Assembly: GCA_002429595.1 (NCBI GenBank)
Contig: DJAM01000161.1
Span: forward strand, 1-21,923
From: Coxiellaceae bacterium UBA6002
GTDB lineage: Bacteria; Pseudomonadota; Gammaproteobacteria; UBA6002
DNA: 21,923 nucleotides
Direction of reading: 5' to 3'
This document shows positions 1 to 9,296 of this stretch, one piece after another; position 1 is the first letter of the stretch; each line of letters starts with the position of its first letter. The notes beneath the pieces are model-generated. The model was not told where the DNA came from and made no database searches. It worked only from the letters and a program-made list of their open reading frames with translations. Made by a program: the position numbers and the translations under genes.

Positions 1-3000
1 AGTGACGACAGATCGTTGTTCCGCTTCTTTACGCACAATACGAAATGGTAAATTTATCATCGTGATGGGATTGCTATCTTTATTTTGCTCCTCACTATTT
101 TCTCCAAAACTTTGAGCAAGCTCCATCGGATTAAGAGAAAGTCCAACCTGAGTATACTCGCTTTTAAGTTTTTGAGTATGCCCTGTGACTTTATCGATTT
201 CAGCACCAGGCGCATGAATTTCTGCACCTGTTAATTCTGCATGATCGATCTTGAGACCTGTTGCATCTTTAAAATTCAGTGAACTTTTGCCGCCAGCTAA
301 TGTTTCAGTTACCCCTGCACCGCGGGCAGCGGATAAGTGTGTCAGCTGATAATTAATGCCACCCGAAGCGTGGCTGGTTTTTTGAACATCTTTTTTTGAC
401 TTTAAATCCACCTCTTTAATATAACCTGTGGCTTGTCCTGCATGAATTTCTACATTACCAGTGAGCTGATCTACACCCTCAAACTCAATTTTATCTCTAA
501 CAATAATCACAGGATTCTGTTGTCTTTTGTTACTGGCTGCATCCCTCTTTGCTGAAATACCAAAGTCAACTCCCTTTTCGTTAATACCCAGATAAATAGA
601 TTTTTCACTTCTGACAGAACTATCTTTTAAGGTAGCAGCGCTGCTTTTTATAACCTTGATAGGTAAAGCTAAATTGTCTGCGACAATGGGTACACCATTC
701 TTCAATTCTAATTCGGGAGTATTCAATTTGACATTTGCTCGAAATATGCCAGCATTTTCTGCCACTCTCTCCTGAGAAGTTTTTTCTTTAATTAAAGTAG
801 CTGTCACTCTGATATCTGCTTGATCGACATTCCAACGTTTTGCCATCGCTGCAGTAAGGTTATTTTTATTTATGCCACGTGCTAAATCATTTAGGAAATT
901 CACGCTAAGAACCCCTGTTCGCCACGCATTTAAAGCATATTCATAGAAGTTGTCGCTACCAATGCAATCAGCAATCGCTCCTATCATAGGTTCTTTAGCA
1001 CAAAGCTCATTGAATAAAGTTAACCATTGTTCTTTTGGAAGATCCATGCGTTTAAATAGTGCCATTGCCGTACCTGAAAACGCTTTGTTTAAGTTTATAA
1101 CATCGATTCCATTTATACTTACGACAATCTGGATTCCTTTCTTGTAATAGCTTTCTGTTAAAATTGGCGCACTTAGCAAGATTTTTTTTGCGGCGATAAT
1201 TGTTAAATTGCCATGTCCATGAAATAGAACTCCAGTTGCTCTGACTTCTGCTTTATTGGATTTTACTAAACTTTCGCCATCATCATAAATTTCATTAACA
1301 ACCGCTTCTTGATTTTTTCGACTACTTCTTTTACCTAGTAGCTCTTGTGTAGTTACCCTGCTTCTATTAGCAATTATTTCTATTAGATATACATTGCCTT
1401 CTTCTGAAGAGAGAGTTGTACCGCCTTTTGAAATATACGAGACAGCAGTCGATCTAATATCTTGTTGGGATGCAACTTCAATTTTGCCTGAATGTGAAAT
1501 CATTTGGCCACCATGTACGTAAACTTCCCTTTTAACCGTTTCGCGATCCATACCTAATGTTTGTTGGAGCCAAGATTTTCCTGGTTGTTTTTTGACATCG
1601 GTTGTTTTTGTTACTGCAGGTGTAAACGTTGCACTCGTCGCTTTGATTCTAATGTCGCCCTCTGCTTCAACCTTAAAGGGCCCAATAAATTTAGCGTGCC
1701 CAACATCTGCATCAACTCCGTTACCACCATTACTTTCACCTTTACCGCCTATTAATTTTCCTTGCGCTAATTGATGTTTGTCAATAATCCCTGCATTTAA
1801 GTTATTCACAACGTCGTTTGTTAAGGCACTTGAATGGCTATGCGCTTTTTTAAATAGATCGGCAGAAAATTTCTCTCGATTAGAGAGTTCATCAATAAAG
1901 CCTGTATAAACATTTCCCTGGTTGTCTTTTGCAACGTATGCCCATCTCCGGCCTGCATTTCGATCCAGAAAAACATGTACAGTGCCATTACCTATCTTGT
2001 TACCATCTGCTCGATGATAATAGTGCACATACTCTCGTTTGAGAATGAAAGGCTCTTGCGCACGCACCTCATAATTTGCATTTATATTATTCATTTTTAC
2101 CTTCAGCGCATCAGTGCCACCTAATGGTCCATGAATAATCATATCGCCTTGATCAGTTGTGACTTTAGTTTCTTTACTCTTTGCAGAACCGCCGCCCCCA
2201 ACATGCAGAGAATTGCTTTCCATTGAAAGAGTTTGACCACTGGAGATACCAGCATTCAGATTTAACTTACCTTTAGCACTAAATGAGAGGTCGGTTCCTT
2301 CTTGTCTAGCACTAATCGAAATATCTTGTTCAGATTGAAACGAAGCGCTAGCTGTTTTTACCTCATGATTAAAGGTTAATGTTTGCTGCGAAGAAAGTGC
2401 TAATGGTTGATCATATTTTATAGCACCTACTTCAATAGAAGTTCCCTTGATGGATAATGGAATCTTTCGACTCTCATCTAAAAATTTCTGATCTACTTTA
2501 AAATGTTCTTCCGTAGCAATATGAAGCGCACGTACCTCATAAGACTTACCAGTTCCTGTACCTTGCGCAAGTGCAGCTGCTTGTCCCGTAGGAAGTTTTT
2601 TTATGTCAATGCTTGCTTGATCTAAATTGGATGAGCCTGTAAGGTTGCCTGTCTTTGCTTTAACTGCGGCGGAGTGCCCGGTCACTCTTCCCGTATGTTG
2701 GAAATCTTGTGTCTTTACATCGTAGTGGTGACTAACATGTGTGGTACTGCTATCCTTAACCGATTCATTTCCTTCGATTGTTAGATCTTTCAACTCGTTT
2801 TTCTTACCTGCAAGTGAAACTTGATCGGCTTTAACATGAGCCAGATCACCCGACAGTTTGCCAGTTTGTTGATATTTAGTTGCTTCTACGCCATATTCAC
2901 GGAAACTTGTTTCACTATCATCAATGACAACTTTACCCTTGAGATTAACGTCATCGATTTTGTTAGTTCCAGCTAGTTTAATATCATCGGCATTCGCATT

Positions 3001-6000
3001 AAAATATTTGGTCGTTATTTTACCAGATTGTTCATAGAAAGTTGGTTGTTTCGCTTCTTCTGTAGATGGTGCATCTTTACTAGCTGATTTATTAACAAAG
3101 TATTTTTCACAGGTAGTGGTACTTGCGTCTTTAATGTCTCTACCTTCTAGCTGAACACTGCCAATTTTATTTTCACCTTGCAATCTAATTTGTTCTGCTT
3201 TGATAGCATTAACCTTTGCCGTTATTTCGCCACTTTGCTGGTAACTTGATGCTTTGTCTACAAGATATTGTTCGCAGGAGGTTTTGCTTGAATCAGTGAT
3301 GGTTTTACCTTCAAGTTGTACGTTCTGTTTGACTTGGTTTTTACCTTCGAGCTTGATCTCATCAGCTTTAACATCTACTAACCTCGCTGATATTACGGCT
3401 TCGCTGCCTTGCACATAACTCTCTGCTTTATCAACACTAAACTGATCACACGTGGTTTTGCTGGTATTAGTAACTTTCTTACCTTCGAGTTGGACGTTTG
3501 TAGTGACGTCATTTTTACCACAGAGCTTAATCTCATCAGCTTTAACGTCTACTAGCCTTGCTGTTGTTTCGGCTTCGCTGCCTTGCACATAACTCTGTGA
3601 TTTATCGACACTAAACTGATCACATGTGGTTTTGCTAATATTAGTAATTTTTTTGCCTTGGAGTTGAATATCTTTACTGACAGTATTTTTACCAGCAAAG
3701 GTAATTTCCTCTGCCTTAATATCTACGAACGTTGCTGTCCTCTCCCCCACACTCTCATATTTACCGGATTTATCAACCTGGTATACCTCGCATTTTGTTT
3801 GACTACCGTCTCTGATCTTCTCTCCTTCTAGATTTATAGTAGAAAGATTATTGTTGCCTGAAAAACTGAGTCTTTTCGCTTTCACAGATACGTTCTTTCC
3901 TGAATAAGAACCACTGTGGTCATAATTATCTGCTTCGATTACACATCGATCATTTATGAATGTCTTGCTACGATCAGTTACGTTCTCTGATTTAATGAAA
4001 GCATAATTCCACACCTCAACCTTAACATGATCTGCAATCTGATAGCTCTTTTGATAATTAATTTGCATATCTGTTAACGAGTAAGATTTGCCTTCCATGG
4101 AAAAATCAACACCAGCAGCCGAGCCATTTCTCAAAATCAAAATGCTGCCAGTTTTATTTTCCCATTTGCCAATAACTAATTGTGTTTGTAATAGAGAGAA
4201 AAAAGCTAAGTAATTAGTAAGTTCTTTTGCTGTCATGTTGAAGCACAATGCAGTATTAAGTCCTAGGTTAACTGAATAAATCGTTTGTGCATCTTGAAAA
4301 GCACTGGCATGGGCACCTAGATTTAAATGCAAGATACTTCGTGTGTTAGTATTTAAGGAAAGGTTGAGAAGATTAACTGAAAAAAGCGAGAGGTCCATTT
4401 GAATTGGGATAAGTGTTTTGAGAACCGGTAGACCAATATGACTAGCATGATTAAAAAACTGCTGACTTTCTTTTCGTTGATATATTTCAAGAAGTGACTG
4501 CTGAACCATTCTTCCACAGCTAGAATAATAATCAAAAGCAGTTTTCTCTCGGGGAAGAGTCGCTAGTTTTTGTTGAAACATTTGCCATTGGTTGGACGCT
4601 TCTTTTCGAAACGCGGTTAATGAAGAATTTACTTTCTGTAAATTTTGTGACAAAAGAACACTTGCTTCTTTTAGTAAATGATCACCATCAGACCTCAAAT
4701 GTTCTATTGGCGAATCTTTAATCTTCTTTAGATAACTGCTAACTTCTTGTCGTAGTTTAATAAAGTCTTTTCGATGTTTTTCATCGATTTGCTGCAAACT
4801 TGAGGCTGCTTGATAAAGTGCTTCACATTCCCACACAGCTGACACCCAAGTGTGGTTTGGTGTACTTCTTATCAATTCAAAAATAGTAGCATATATACTA
4901 TATACACTTTTATGTTTATTCCAATGAGTATAGATATGACGGAAAGCATTAACGAGAATTTTAATTTGAGTTGGCCCAATGGAAGCTAAATTCTGCCATT
5001 TCGCATATTCAGGAGAGAGAAAGCTTTGTAAAAGCAAATTCGCTGCAGGCCATAAGTTTTTTATCATATCACTAAAGCCTGGGAGCATGAATAAAGGGAG
5101 GAATATACCGTTTGTAATTAACGTTTTTCGATTACGCGATTTAGTATGTATTAAACCTGGTGTCTCAAATAGCGTGCGACTAGTATAATTTTCTTTTGCC
5201 TGCACCCAATAATCATTTTGCCAATATGGCCCGACAATATTTAGTTTACTTGCTTCAATTAAATAGTGATTAAGCCCGGATTGATTAAAGCATAAATCTA
5301 ATGTATTGATGACGAGTCTGCCACCATTCAAAAACTTGTTAGCTTCTAACTTTACTCGCTCTCCATAAAAATTGCCATCAGTATTCATAACGGATGAATG
5401 TATATGAAAGAAAGCAGTTTTTTCACTGGTAATCGTTGCTAAAGTTGTGGCTTCAAAATTATCAGCAACCAAACTTGGATGAAGATAACCTTGTTGAGTT
5501 TTTTTGGCAGAAGCAGTTACCTTCCCTGATAAAACTATTTCTTTAGCACCCATTTGAGCGCCTTGGAACTGCGTGGATGCGTAATGTGCTGCAACAAACT
5601 CGCCATTAACTTTTACGGAATCAGCAAGACATAGCTCGCCAAAATTATAAATTTTGCTTGCAAGCACTGGACAATCAAAAATAGTATTGGCAGTAGCTTT
5701 GTTATTTATGTTTATTGCTAATACTTTCGCATGACTAGATGAAAAATCTGCTTTGCCGAAAACGTCGATTTCGGGTGATGTTAAGCTAGTTTCTTTTGTC
5801 GAAACATCTCCAGCTAAGATAATTTTTTGGTATGCTTTTATTTGATTGCCTAATCCTACCAATACACTTTTTGCAAGAGAAATAAGATCTTCTGAGGCGA
5901 ATAAGCTAGCGTCATCTGCTTGAATTTTGCCACCCAATTTTATTTTTTGTGCATGTATGGAACTATTTTGATAAGCCTGCTCGCCAGCATCAATAAAGTC

Positions 6001-7233
6001 GCCATGAAGGTGTATTGCAGCATTTTTAATAACCAGTTCGCCTTTGCCGACTTCAGAAACTAAAACAACTTCGGCTTGATCTAAAACTTCAAACTTACCT
6101 TGCTTGATTAAATTATATCCTTCTAGATAAGTCTTCTCACCGATTAATTTTAATTTGCCTTCTGGCTCAATCACTATACTCGCTTGAGATAATAGGCGAC
6201 TGTCTTCTAATTCAACGCTACCCCGAATGGAATGAACTAAAGTTGAATCCTCTTTGCCGATACAACGTGATAACTTAAATTGCTGATTACCCGTTACAGT
6301 TAAAGTTGAAAAATGCAGCAAAGAATCGTGAAACTGGTTCCCTCCTCCCAGCTCTAAAAATAGGACGTGTAAAAGACTTTTTTGAAAGTCTCCATTTACA
6401 GGACTGTAAAATAAATGATTCGCTTCGAGCTCAGTTTCTTTGACTTCGGCGTGTTGGCTGCAAATATCCACATAATCACTAATTAGCACACAACCCTTTG
6501 CAATAAGCTGACTGGTTTCAGAAAAAATTATTTTATTTTCTGATGCCATTCTCGTATCTTGCAAATCTGCCAATCCCTCTGAATAAAAACTCTCGGCAAT
6601 TATCTGTCCACTTCTCAGGTTGAATTTGGCGCCTTCTCGTATAAAAAATTGGTTGAACTTACATGATTGAGACATTTTTCCTATGATTGTCAATCCCGCA
6701 AAGCACATTTCACCTGTAATTTGGCATTCCAATTCATCACAATCAAGATCATATCCCAAAAAATTATTAGCAATGATAATCGCTTTTTTGCAAGCAAGAG
6801 TTTTAACTGTAAGATTATTGTCATTGGCTTGAAACAATACGACAGGATAATTTATTACCGCATCAACGATGACAGGTTTATCTGAATGCAAATTGATGGC
6901 GATTGTTTCTGGCGTTTTGATGACTTCGGCAATAATATCTTTTTGATAGTAAATTGATGTTGAGCCTACCGATTCAGGTATACACTCTTGTGTAATTAGA
7001 ATCTGCTGATCACTATCAACTTGGATAAAACGTGATAATGATTGATCGTCAACATAATCAAGAATACCAGGCTGTAAATGATTCAAAACAAATAGTTCTT
7101 CATTAGCTCTGTATATTTCAGCTAATTTATTGTCTTCATCATAGAGTTCGATTAATTCTCCATGTACGGGTAAATGTCTTTTTTCAAATATATGACGACC
7201 ATCCAGCTTTTTTGCTAATTGTATTTTTGGCAT
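1..7233 (-). CDS. Giant repetitive beta-solenoid-like protein (FHA-like), 3' end beyond window
   Basis: One reading frame runs unbroken from ATG at 7233 to base 1 (2411 codons) with no stop, so the C-terminus lies outside the window. The protein starts MPKIQLAKKLDGRHIF and has no signal peptide, no TPS secretion domain and no membrane segment near the N-terminus. Residues about 100-680 and 1550-2400 are short alternating hydrophobic/polar strands rich in G, N, D and A, with phrases such as LVIKNAAIHLHG and GNLTIIAAKKILLSAP. This is the texture of filamentous-haemagglutinin or CdiA-type beta-helices. Residues about 690-980 look alpha-helical (for example DEKHRKDFIKLRQEVSSYL), and another helical patch lies near 2060-2140. 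Residues about 1078-1539 hold eight related repeats. No strong ribosome-binding site precedes the ATG, only an A-rich purine tract. The gene follows the coiled-coil gene by 22 bases, so the two are probably co-transcribed. FHA-like architecture is inferred from pattern; adhesin, toxin carrier and intracellular effector all remain possible. Confidence 0.85.
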   Translation of the reverse strand, partial: MPKIQLAKKLDGRHIFEKRHLPVHGELIELYDEDNKLAEIYRANEELFVLNHLQPGILDYVDDQSLSRFIQVDSDQQILITQECIPESVGSTSIYYQKDIIAEVIKTPETIAINLHSDKPVIVDAVINYPVVLFQANDNNLTVKTLACKKAIIIANNFLGYDLDCDELECQITGEMCFAGLTIIGKMSQSCKFNQFFIREGAKFNLRSGQIIAESFYSEGLADLQDTRMASENKIIFSETSQLIAKGCVLISDYVDICSQHAEVKETELEANHLFYSPVNGDFQKSLLHVLFLELGGGNQFHDSLLHFSTLTVTGNQQFKLSRCIGKEDSTLVHSIRGSVELEDSRLLSQASIVIEPEGKLKLIGEKTYLEGYNLIKQGKFEVLDQAEVVLVSEVGKGELVIKNAAIHLHGDFIDAGEQAYQNSSIHAQKIKLGGKIQADDASLFASEDLISLAKSVLVGLGNQIKAYQKIILAGDVSTKETSLTSPEIDVFGKADFSSSHAKVLAININNKATANTIFDCPVLASKIYNFGELCLADSVKVNGEFVAAHYASTQFQGAQMGAKEIVLSGKVTASAKKTQQGYLHPSLVADNFEATTLATITSEKTAFFHIHSSVMNTDGNFYGERVKLEANKFLNGGRLVINTLDLCFNQSGLNHYLIEASKLNIVGPYWQNDYWVQAKENYTSRTLFETPGLIHTKSRNRKTLITNGIFLPLFMLPGFSDMIKNLWPAANLLLQSFLSPEYAKWQNLASIGPTQIKILVNAFRHIYTHWNKHKSVYSIYATIFELIRSTPNHTWVSAVWECEALYQAASSLQQIDEKHRKDFIKLRQEVSSYLKKIKDSPIEHLRSDGDHLLKEASVLLSQNLQKVNSSLTAFRKEASNQWQMFQQKLATLPREKTAFDYYSSCGRMVQQSLLEIYQRKESQQFFNHASHIGLPVLKTLIPIQMDLSLFSVNLLNLSLNTNTRSILHLNLGAHASAFQDAQTIYSVNLGLNTALCFNMTAKELTNYLAFFSLLQTQLVIGKWENKTGSILILRNGSAAGVDFSMEGKSYSLTDMQINYQKSYQIADHVKVEVWNYAFIKSENVTDRSKTFINDRCVIEADNYDHSGSYSGKNVSVKAKRLSFSGNNNLSTINLEGEKIRDGSQTKCEVYQVDKSGKYESVGERTATFVDIKAEEITFAGKNTVSKDIQLQGKKITNISKTTCDQFSVDKSQSYVQGSEAETTARLVDVKADEIKLCGKNDVTTNVQLEGKKVTNTSKTTCDQFSVDKAESYVQGSEAVISARLVDVKADEIKLEGKNQVKQNVQLEGKTITDSSKTSCEQYLVDKASSYQQSGEITAKVNAIKAEQIRLQGENKIGSVQLEGRDIKDASTTTCEKYFVNKSASKDAPSTEEAKQPTFYEQSGKITTKYFNANADDIKLAGTNKIDDVNLKGKVVIDDSETSFREYGVEATKYQQTGKLSGDLAHVKADQVSLAGKKNELKDLTIEGNESVKDSSTTHVSHHYDVKTQDFQHTGRVTGHSAAVKAKTGNLTGSSNLDQASIDIKKLPTGQAAALAQGTGTGKSYEVRALHIATEEHFKVDQKFLDESRKIPLSIKGTSIEVGAIKYDQPLALSSQQTLTFNHEVKTASASFQSEQDISISARQEGTDLSFSAKGKLNLNAGISSGQTLSMESNSLHVGGGGSAKSKETKVTTDQGDMIIHGPLGGTDALKVKMNNINANYEVRAQEPFILKREYVHYYHRADGNKIGNGTVHVFLDRNAGRRWAYVAKDNQGNVYTGFIDELSNREKFSADLFKKAHSHSSALTNDVVNNLNAGIIDKHQLAQGKLIGGKGESNGGNGVDADVGHAKFIGPFKVEAEGDIRIKATSATFTPAVTKTTDVKKQPGKSWLQQTLGMDRETVKREVYVHGGQMISHSGKIEVASQQDIRSTAVSYISKGGTTLSSEEGNVYLIEIIANRSRVTTQELLGKRSSRKNQEAVVNEIYDDGESLVKSNKAEVRATGVLFHGHGNLTIIAAKKILLSAPILTESYYKKGIQIVVSINGIDVINLNKAFSGTAMALFKRMDLPKEQWLTLFNELCAKEPMIGAIADCIGSDNFYEYALNAWRTGVLSVNFLNDLARGINKNNLTAAMAKRWNVDQADIRVTATLIKEKTSQERVAENAGIFRANVKLNTPELELKNGVPIVADNLALPIKVIKSSAATLKDSSVRSEKSIYLGINEKGVDFGISAKRDAASNKRQQNPVIIVRDKIEFEGVDQLTGNVEIHAGQATGYIKEVDLKSKKDVQKTSHASGGINYQLTHLSAARGAGVTETLAGGKSSLNFKDATGLKIDHAELTGAEIHAPGAEIDKVTGHTQKLKSEYTQVGLSLNPMELAQSFGENSEEQNKDSNPITMINLPFRIVRKEAEQRSVVT
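2617..4002 (-). repeat. Eight tandem 55-69-residue coding repeats in the giant gene
   Basis: Eight consecutive in-frame units can be aligned by eye. In transcription order they begin at 4002, 3837, 3669, 3495, 3321, 3156, 2949 and 2784. A typical unit runs V-Q-L-E-G-K-x-I-T-(N/D)-x-S-K-T, then a conserved Cys, then (D/E)-Q-(F/Y)-x-V-D-K, a variable stretch, then VDVKADEIKL-x-GKN. Units 3 and 4 (each 174 bases) are the most alike, about 45 of 58 residues identical, which suggests recent duplication. Unit 6 carries an insertion of about 13 residues. Five successive units (2-6) keep a cysteine at the same position (TKCEVY, TTCDQF twice, TSCEQY, TTCEKY). Units 1, 7 and 8 are more diverged. Confidence 0.85.
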
Positions 7234-7255
7234 TTTTTTCTTTTATGTTTAGTTT

Positions 7256-7903
7256 TTATAGTTTGGGAGAAATTGAATATTCGTCTTTTTGATCAGGACT
7301 CCTCGTTTCTTCCTCTTTTTTAACAGGCGTTTGTAGGCTGCTTGTTGCTGCTGCCTCAGGTTTCTTCAAGGTAACCGGAAAAGCTGTCGTAGTTGCAGTA
7401 GTTTGTCTCATATGTTTTCTTAACCGGTCACTCTCTGTGGACCTTTGTTTATCACGTTCTTCTAATGTTGCTATTGTGGTTCTATAAGTTTCTGTTTCTG
7501 ACGTTAAGTTTTGATTTTCTGCTTCGAGTCGAGCTGCCCGAGCTTCACTTGCTCTATGTTGATTGCTTAGTTCAAGCAACTTATTTTCATAAAAACTTTT
7601 GAACTCGCTTCTTCCATAGTTTCGGCCCAAAGCAAAAATTGTTTTAATCCCACTCAAGGCAAATAATAGTATATTAATACCAATTAGACTCAGCTTGAAG
7701 TTCCTAGATTTATTCTTCGCACTTGTCGGGAAACTATAGTACGCAGTTGTTGCGGCTAAAGAAAAACCGGCTGCTAAATGAAGATGTGTTTTCTCTTCTG
7801 AAACGAAAAAACTCTTTACATAGGAATAGGATGAGCTTGTCGCTGATTTTAATTTATTCCAACCCCAGCTAAATAGACCTGTACTCTGTGCATTATTTTT
7901 CAA
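7256..7903 (-). CDS. Two-TM, coiled-coil membrane protein of unknown function
   Basis: I do not recognise this protein. From a TTG start at 7903 it has 215 residues. A short N-terminal region is followed by two hydrophobic segments (about 40-57 and 71-92, the second LSLIGINILLFALSGIKTIF), a long charged coiled coil (about 98-167, with ARAARLEAENQNL), and a low-complexity, Pro/Thr/Lys-rich tail. The frame stays open upstream to another TTG at 7984, but that would add 27 residues with no ribosome-binding site. The TTG at 7903 has GGAG eight bases ahead (7915-7912), so I prefer it. The gene lies directly before the giant repeat gene and shares its promoter, so it may be a membrane anchor, assembly factor or co-effector for it. 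Two TMs plus a coiled coil is also a common look for secreted effectors of intracellular bacteria, so export cannot be excluded. Confidence 0.75.
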   Translation of the reverse strand: MKNNAQSTGLFSWGWNKLKSATSSSYSYVKSFFVSEEKTHLHLAAGFSLAATTAYYSFPTSAKNKSRNFKLSLIGINILLFALSGIKTIFALGRNYGRSEFKSFYENKLLELSNQHRASEARAARLEAENQNLTSETETYRTTIATLEERDKQRSTESDRLRKHMRQTTATTTAFPVTLKKPEAAATSSLQTPVKKEEETRSPDQKDEYSISPKL

Positions 7904-7911
7904 AATAGTCA

Positions 7912-7915
7912 CTCC
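7912..7915 (-). promoter_or_regulatory. Ribosome-binding site that decides the TTG start at 7903
   Basis: GGAG on the minus strand lies eight bases before TTG at 7903. The longer alternative start at 7984 has no comparable site. Confidence 0.5.
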
Positions 7916-8004
7916 AGAAATTATATGTACCAATAGGTTATGTATTAGAAAGCAATGAATATTTAACGCGCTCGAAAGCCACAAAGAACAGCATTCGCAA
8001 GGCG

Positions 8005-8013
8005 CTAATCCAT
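8005..8013 (-). other. Two-codon leader ORF (ATG GAT TAG) with its own Shine-Dalgarno
   Basis: On the minus strand AGGA (8023-8020) sits six bases before ATG at 8013, and the reading frame ends after Met-Asp. It lies in the predicted leader between the promoter at 8061-8090 and the coiled-coil gene. It could be a start-stop leader ORF, or the head of a gene lost by a nonsense mutation, since the same frame continues for only 13 more codons to the next stop. Confidence 0.3.
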
Positions 8014-8060
8014 GGTCTTTCCTGTTGTACTTGTACTAGAGAACCCGAGCAAAAACCCGC

Positions 8061-8090
8061 AATATACAAGCCGCCGGTTTCTAATGTCAA
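8061..8090 (-). promoter_or_regulatory. Sigma-70 promoter for the coiled-coil/giant gene unit
   Basis: On the minus strand TTGACA (8090-8085) and TATATT (8066-8061) are separated by 18 bases, close to the sigma-70 consensus. The predicted transcription start is near 8054, giving a leader of about 150 bases before the TTG start at 7903. Confidence 0.65.
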
Positions 8091-8585
8091 GAAAAATTAA
8101 AGTTCGGCCGAAATTGCTTAATATTTAATATAAAAAAGGAACATTAGTATGACGGCCGGATAGGCAAAGGCCCCTTGTTCTGAATGTCCAATATTTTGCA
8201 TGATGCTAATAAAGCCCCTGCGAAGCCTTCTACTTTTTAATTAGCATAAGCAGAGGTAAATCGTGTTGAACCGTTATATAAAGGATATACAATCAATATT
8301 ATAAATATAAGGGTTTGACTACACGGGCCTGCCTGAAATGACCCAGGCACAAGACGAAGGCTGATTGAGTATTTTACCAATCACCCACTTTCTGATACTT
8401 GGTAAACGAACGAACATCGACTTGCCGGTAAATAATATTTAGGAATTTAAAATCTATGAGTAAAGAAAAAATATTACGAACTGCCGAATTCCTTTTAGCG
8501 AAGAAGTAAAGACAAGCATTATTTTTTTATGGTTCTCTTACTTTGCATGACCATCGAAAATGCAAGGAGTAAGGGGCAAGAAACT
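8091..8585. other. Gene-poor stretch, probably decayed DNA
   Basis: No convincing gene is seen on either strand. There are only very short ORFs with Shine-Dalgarno-like starts. One, at 8140-8164 plus, reads MTAG then stops. Another, at 8456-8509 plus, reads MSKEKILRTAEFLLAKK then stops; this faintly resembles the start of a TetR-family helix-turn-helix, but nothing after the stop supports it. Scattered stops in protein-like frames suggest old coding DNA. Confidence 0.5.
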
Positions 8586-8940
8586 ATGATGAGTATAGAT
8601 CAAGCTAAAGTTATTTCTCTTATTAGAAAAGCTGAAAATTACATCAAAAAAAAAATGGAAAGGTAAAAGCAATTCTTGAATTTAAAAAAAATTCTCTTAT
8701 ATTTTCATGGGCGATTATAGCGGTATGTTTTTTGTCTCTTCTCTACACCCTGAACTGATTGTAACAAACCAATTTAATTACAGAGACCTTTCAGGAGCTC
8801 TAGTTGTTCAAGAGGAGATCGAAAAAGCTAAAGCAGGTGGAGGTTAGCTCAAAGGACGATGGAGAAAAAATCCTCAAGCAGGTAAATACGAGTGTAGAAA
8901 AATTTATATACATCCCATGCCTGACATTAGAGGCACTTAA
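8586..8940 (+). pseudogene. Decayed single-Cache-domain protein gene (copy 1)
   Basis: AAGGGG precedes ATG at 8586. Joining three frames gives a protein-like chain: MMSIDQAKVISLIRKAENYI, then NGKVKAILEFK, then MGDYSGMFFVSSLHPELIV, NQFNYRDLSGALVVQ and EEIEKAKAGGG. A TAG at 8845 sits where the second copy has Trp, followed by LKGRWRKNPQAGKYECRKIY. The K-A-x-x-Y-I-K-x-N-G-x-x-x-A-x-x-x-F start, the H-P-E-L-I motif and K-A-G-G-G-W are typical of the single-Cache ligand-sensing domain (sCache_2). One frame change falls in an A10 run (8646-8655), the other in an A8 run (8684-8691); each fits loss of one A. The domain's last strands are missing. Copy 2 at 10444-10919 is clearly homologous at DNA level. 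It is certainly broken as sequenced. Confidence 0.8.
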
Positions 8941-8955
8941 TACAGAGATTCCCAT

Positions 8956-9153
8956 ATGCGCAATCAAGCTATGGAAGAATTAGTAAATCATTTTCTTTTA
9001 AAAACCCTACACCCAAGAACAGGTAATAGATATGGATGTTGTTTTTGAAGATATGAATGATGATCCAAATTGGGTTACAGTAGTTTGACTGACACTAATG
9101 ATATTAGTTGCTTAAAACTATTAATTGAAAAACTTACATTAAAATCAGTTTAA
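8956..9153 (+). pseudogene. Frameshifted remnant of an unrecognised small gene
   Basis: Protein-like segments run through alternating frames: MRNQAMEELVNHFLLK from 8956, then YTQEQVIDMDVVFEDMNDDP from 9008, then LTDTNDISCLKLLIEKL from 9085 to a TAA at 9151. Each transition needs a single frameshift. I recognise no family. It may be a small acidic protein gene that decayed together with the neighbouring Cache gene. The gap from 9154 to 9296 shows nothing. Confidence 0.35.
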
Positions 9154-9296
9154 TCAAGTTGATGAAAGCCTGCATATAAAAATATTTTTAAAACCAAAGC
9201 TGTATTAGATTAATTGTAAAAGTTTAAACTTCACCTGACAAAAGTGGGGTAGGCTAAAAACAGGTAGCTGTAACTAAATCCTAAGGTTTACAATTA

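Noticed and set aside
2617..4002. Tandem repeats considered as a CRISPR array
   Set aside because: The units are 165-207 bases long, contiguous, in frame and coding; there are no spacers or short identical repeats.
4353..4535. 60-residue minus-strand ORF and similar short ORFs inside 1-7233
   Set aside because: They lie in other frames of the long open giant gene and have no independent support.
8456..8509. TetR-family gene start
   Set aside because: Only 17 codons resemble the first helix and nothing downstream in any frame continues the domain.
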